NCBI RefSeq assembly: GCF_021341785.1 | Contig: NZ_JAJTTF010000005.1 | Coordinates: 62,001-126,000 of the forward strand | Length of the DNA: 64,000 bases | Origin: Microbacterium sp. Au-Mic1 | GTDB lineage: Bacteria > Actinomycetota > Actinomycetes > Actinomycetales > Microbacteriaceae | Reading direction: 5' to 3' | Shown here: one piece after another, positions 61,475-64,000 of the stretch | Position numbering within the stretch: position 1 is the first letter of the stretch | Layout: each line of letters starts with the position of its first letter | Notes under the pieces: generated by a model | The model's database searches: none | What the model was told of the DNA's origin: nothing | The model's input: the letters and a program-made list of their open reading frames with translations, nothing else | Translations under genes and position numbers: made by a program

Positions 61475-62428
61475 TCAGCGGGTCCGGTCGATCTGCATCG
61501 CCAGCAGCGTGATGAGCTCGTAGACCACGTGGCTCGCGGCGATGCCGGTCATCTGCGCGTGGTCGTAGGCGGGGGAGACCTCGACGACGTCCGCGCCCAC
61601 GATGTTCGTGTCGCGCAGGCTGCGCAGGATCCGCAGCAGCTCGCGGCTGGTCAGCCCTCCGGCCTCGGGCGTGCCGGTGCCGGGTGCGTGCGCCGGGTCG
61701 AGCACGTCGATGTCGATCGAGACGTACAGCGGCGCATCCCCGATACGGGTCAGGACCCGCTCGATCGCCGCTTCGACGCCGTGCTCCTCGATCGCCTCGC
61801 TGGTGACGATGGAGAAGCCGAGGCGTGCGTCATCCTCGAGGTCGCTCTTGTCATAGAGAGGCCCGCGGGTGCCGACGTGGCAGCTGGCCGTCATGTCGAT
61901 GAGACCCTCCTCGCTCGCACGGCGGAACGGGGTGCCGTGGGTGATCGGGGCGCCGAAGTACGTGTCCCAGGTATCGAGGTGCGCGTCGAAGTGGAGCACG
62001 GCGACCGGGCCGTGCTTGCGGGCGACAGAGCGCAGCAGCGGCAGTGCGAGGGTGTGGTCGCCGCCGATGGTGACCAGGCGCGATGCGCGCTCGCCGAGGG
62101 CGGTCGCGGCGCGGTCGGTCTCCTCGACCGCCGCCGTGATGTCGAACGGATTGAGCGCGATGTCGCCGGCATCGACGACCTGTGCGCGGGCGAACGGCGA
62201 GAAGTCCTGGGCGGGGTTGTAGGGGCGCAGCAGTCGCGACGACTCGCGCACGTGCGAGGGACCGAACCTGGTCCCGGGCCGATAGCTCACGCCCGAATCG
62301 AACGGGGCGCCGACCACGGCGATGTCGGCGTGGTCGACCTCCTCCAGCCGCGGCAGGCGGGCGAAGGTCGCGAAGCCCGCATAGCGGGGGGTTAGGGAGG
62401 CGTCGACGGGGCCGATCGGAGTGGTCAT
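61475..62428 (-). CDS. Agmatinase/arginase-family hydrolase (ureohydrolase)
   Basis: 317 residues. The manganese ligands are in [11 protein letters not shown] (H), [12 protein letters not shown] (DxHxD) and the segment [20 protein letters not shown], with the closing GG. It also has the [20 protein letters not shown] entry loop. It cleaves a guanidino compound to an amine and urea; agmatine, guanidinobutyrate or a related substrate is possible and cannot be told apart here. It is 2 bp downstream of the ThDP enzyme on the same strand. Confidence 0.9.
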   Translation of the reverse strand: MTTPIGPVDASLTPRYAGFATFARLPRLEEVDHADIAVVGAPFDSGVSYRPGTRFGPSHVRESSRLLRPYNPAQDFSPFARAQVVDAGDIALNPFDITAAVEETDRAATALGERASRLVTIGGDHTLALPLLRSVARKHGPVAVLHFDAHLDTWDTYFGAPITHGTPFRRASEEGLIDMTASCHVGTRGPLYDKSDLEDDARLGFSIVTSEAIEEHGVEAAIERVLTRIGDAPLYVSIDIDVLDPAHAPGTGTPEAGGLTSRELLRILRSLRDTNIVGADVVEVSPAYDHAQMTGIAASHVVYELITLLAMQIDRTR

Positions 62429-62430
62429 GG

Positions 62431-64000
62431 TCAGTCCTTCTGTTCAGCGGGGGAGGGATGCGGGGCGGGCTGCACGACGTGCACGAGCCGCACGCCGCCG
62501 CCGGCGATGGCCGCGCGGATCGCCGGCGCCAGGTCCTCGGGTGCGCCGACCCGCTCGCCGTGCGCGCCGAAGGCACGGGCCAGGAGAGGCCAGTCGGGCT
62601 GCACCAGGTCGACGCCGATCGCGGTCATCCCACGATCGAGCTCGTTCTGTCGGATCTCGGCGTAGCCGCCGTTGTCGACGCAGACGATGGTCAGGTCGAG
62701 GCGCTGCTCGACGGCCGTCGCGATCTCGTTCACCGCGAACATGAGCGCGCCGTCGCCCACGACCGCCACGACGGGCCGATCCGGCTGAGCGACGCGGGCG
62801 CCGATCGCGGCGGGGAGGCCGTAGCCGAGCGTCGCATAGGTGGGCGTGTACAGCAGCGCGTGCGGGCCGGAACGACGGAGCACGTTCGCCAGTGCGAGAT
62901 AGATGATCTGGGACGAGTCGCCCGCCACGATCGCGTCGTCGGGCAGCGCCGCGGCGATCTCCTCGGCCAGCGCGACGGTCGCCGGAGCGGTCTCTCGGAT
63001 CTCCCGGAGCATCCCGGCGCGGACGTCGTCGATCGCGGGTGTGCGGGGTGTGAGAGACGGCAGGGCATCCAGGATCCGTTCGAGCACGGCGTGCGCGTCG
63101 CCGCGGATGCCGACCGTCGGCACCAGGTTCTTCGCGAGCTGCGCGTCGGAGATGTCCACGCGCACCACGGCACCGCGCGCCTCGAGCCGCGGGGCCCAGA
63201 GCTCGGCCTCGCCGAGCTTGGACCCCACGACGAGGAGCACATCGGCGTCCTCGGCGACGGCGCGGGCGCTCGCGAGGCGCAGGTTCGCTCCGAGGGCGAG
63301 CGGGTGGTGCTCGTCGATCGTGCCCTTGCCGTTGAGCGTGGTCAGGACCGGAGCGCCGAGCCGTTCTGCAACAGCGGTGAGGATCTCACCGGCGCGCGCC
63401 GCGCCACCGCCGGCGACGATCACAGGCCGCTCCGCCGCAGCGAGCAGGGCGACGGCCTCGGCGACCGCGACCGTGTCGCCGCTCTCCGCCCGAGGGAGCG
63501 GGCGGGGGAGGCGATCCGACGCGGGGACCTCGGCCGGCGCCTCGAGCACGTCCAGCGGCACCTCGATGTGCACGGGGCGCGGACGCCCGGTGCGGAACAG
63601 TGCGAACGCATCGTGCACGGCGGCGACCGCCTCCGCGGCCGAGCCGACGCGGCGCGACCACTCGGCGATCGCGCCGACCATCGCGGATGCGTCCTTCGTC
63701 TCGTGAAGGGTGCCCACGTCGGCGAACTCGGCACCGCGGGCGACCCCGGGGGAGAGCACGATCAGCGGACGCGACTCGCAGAAGGCGGTGCCGACGGCGC
63801 TCATCGCGTTCTGCAGTCCGGGACCGGAGGTGGTGATCACGACGCCGGGGAGCCCGGTCTGCTGCGCCCAGCCATCGGCGCCGTACCCGGATCCCTGCTC
63901 GTGCCGGTTCGTCACGACCCGGAAGCCCAGGTCGGCGAGAGGGCGGTAGAACTCCAGGTTGTGCGTGCCGGGGATCCCGAACACGGCCGTCACTCCGTAG
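62431..64000 (-). CDS. Thiamine diphosphate-dependent enzyme (acetolactate synthase-like), 5' end beyond window
   Basis: At least 523 residues; the frame is open to the window edge and the visible start [20 protein letters not shown] is internal, so the first 15-20 residues lie outside. Pyr domain with [18 protein letters not shown] and [17 protein letters not shown], a central domain and a PP domain with [20 protein letters not shown] (GDG motif for the cofactor). Acetolactate synthase-like or a decarboxylase such as benzoylformate type; the key residue pattern is not enough to say. It is next to the agmatinase-like gene. Confidence 0.88.
   Translation of the reverse strand, partial: YGVTAVFGIPGTHNLEFYRPLADLGFRVVTNRHEQGSGYGADGWAQQTGLPGVVITTSGPGLQNAMSAVGTAFCESRPLIVLSPGVARGAEFADVGTLHETKDASAMVGAIAEWSRRVGSAAEAVAAVHDAFALFRTGRPRPVHIEVPLDVLEAPAEVPASDRLPRPLPRAESGDTVAVAEAVALLAAAERPVIVAGGGAARAGEILTAVAERLGAPVLTTLNGKGTIDEHHPLALGANLRLASARAVAEDADVLLVVGSKLGEAELWAPRLEARGAVVRVDISDAQLAKNLVPTVGIRGDAHAVLERILDALPSLTPRTPAIDDVRAGMLREIRETAPATVALAEEIAAALPDDAIVAGDSSQIIYLALANVLRRSGPHALLYTPTYATLGYGLPAAIGARVAQPDRPVVAVVGDGALMFAVNEIATAVEQRLDLTIVCVDNGGYAEIRQNELDRGMTAIGVDLVQPDWPLLARAFGAHGERVGAPEDLAPAIRAAIAGGGVRLVHVVQPAPHPSPAEQKD

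Overview
The window is high-GC chromosomal DNA from an actinobacterium, most likely a Microbacteriaceae member close to Microbacterium. This is inferred from the gene order around the origin (gyrA-gyrB-dciA-recF-dnaN-oriC-dnaA | rpmH-rnpA-yidD-yidC-khpB-rsmG-parA-parB-trxA-trxB-YigZ-murJ-DUF6049-cca), the protein sequences and the many TANNNT hexamers lying 6-8 nt before start codons (leaderless starts). It is a replication-origin window. I see no rRNA, CRISPR array, phage or insertion sequence.

Layout. 1-8.3 kb: end of a YbaK-type deacylase gene, a small membrane protein, a NUDIX hydrolase, a YtcJ-type amidohydrolase, a DUF1801 protein, a CtaG-like membrane protein, a phosphate transporter operon (pit, a 96-aa membrane protein, a tandem DUF3349 protein) and an M24 peptidase. 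8.3-14.4 kb: a complete oligopeptide/dipeptide ABC importer (binding protein, two permeases, two ATPases) facing a divergent Lrp/AsnC regulator. 14.4-22.6 kb: a small conserved protein, a PAP2 phosphatase, the divergent yczE/MocR (YczR-type) pair with an evident operator, tRNA-Ile and tRNA-Ala, a DUF4097-response regulator-histidine kinase operon and a VIT-family transporter. 22.6-31.3 kb: DUF3566, gyrA, gyrB, dciA, recF, a GNAT acetyltransferase inserted between recF and dnaN, then dnaN. 31.3-31.8 kb: oriC with DnaA boxes. 31.8-33.2 kb: dnaA. 33.5-36.6 kb: rpmH to rsmG. 36.6-41.3 kb: the centromere-like region with parAB, seven good parS sites, two hairpin repeats and a frameshifted PASTA gene. 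41.3-47.3 kb: trxA, trxB, YigZ, murJ, DUF6049. 47.6-54.5 kb: a block of accessory genes (methyltransferase, LLM oxidoreductase, esterase, polysaccharide deacetylase, Tat phosphoesterase, small membrane protein) between DUF6049 and cca. 54.6-64 kb: cca, a PadR/HAAS pair with a possible 49-aa third gene, a GAF regulator with aldehyde dehydrogenase and DUF779, and an agmatinase-like enzyme next to a ThDP enzyme that runs off the end.

How the parts fit. DnaA, DnaN, RecF, DciA and gyrase serve initiation, elongation, helicase loading and supercoiling. ParA, ParB and the parS cluster segregate the newly copied origin. RpmH, RnpA, YidD, YidC, KhpB and RsmG form the usual ribosome/RNase P/membrane insertion block. 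MurJ and YidC link the region to the envelope.

The most unusual signal is a three-copy repeat of about 105 bp (gyrA/gyrB gap, and twice between rsmG and parA). Its core and outer flanks are conserved, but the paired arms are different in each copy and still self-complementary, which looks like selection for a long hairpin. Other points: a PASTA gene broken by one base, parS embedded in the first codons of parA, a CtaG gene whose family-like N-terminus has no usable start codon, and a vestigial second copy of the response regulator's first codons.
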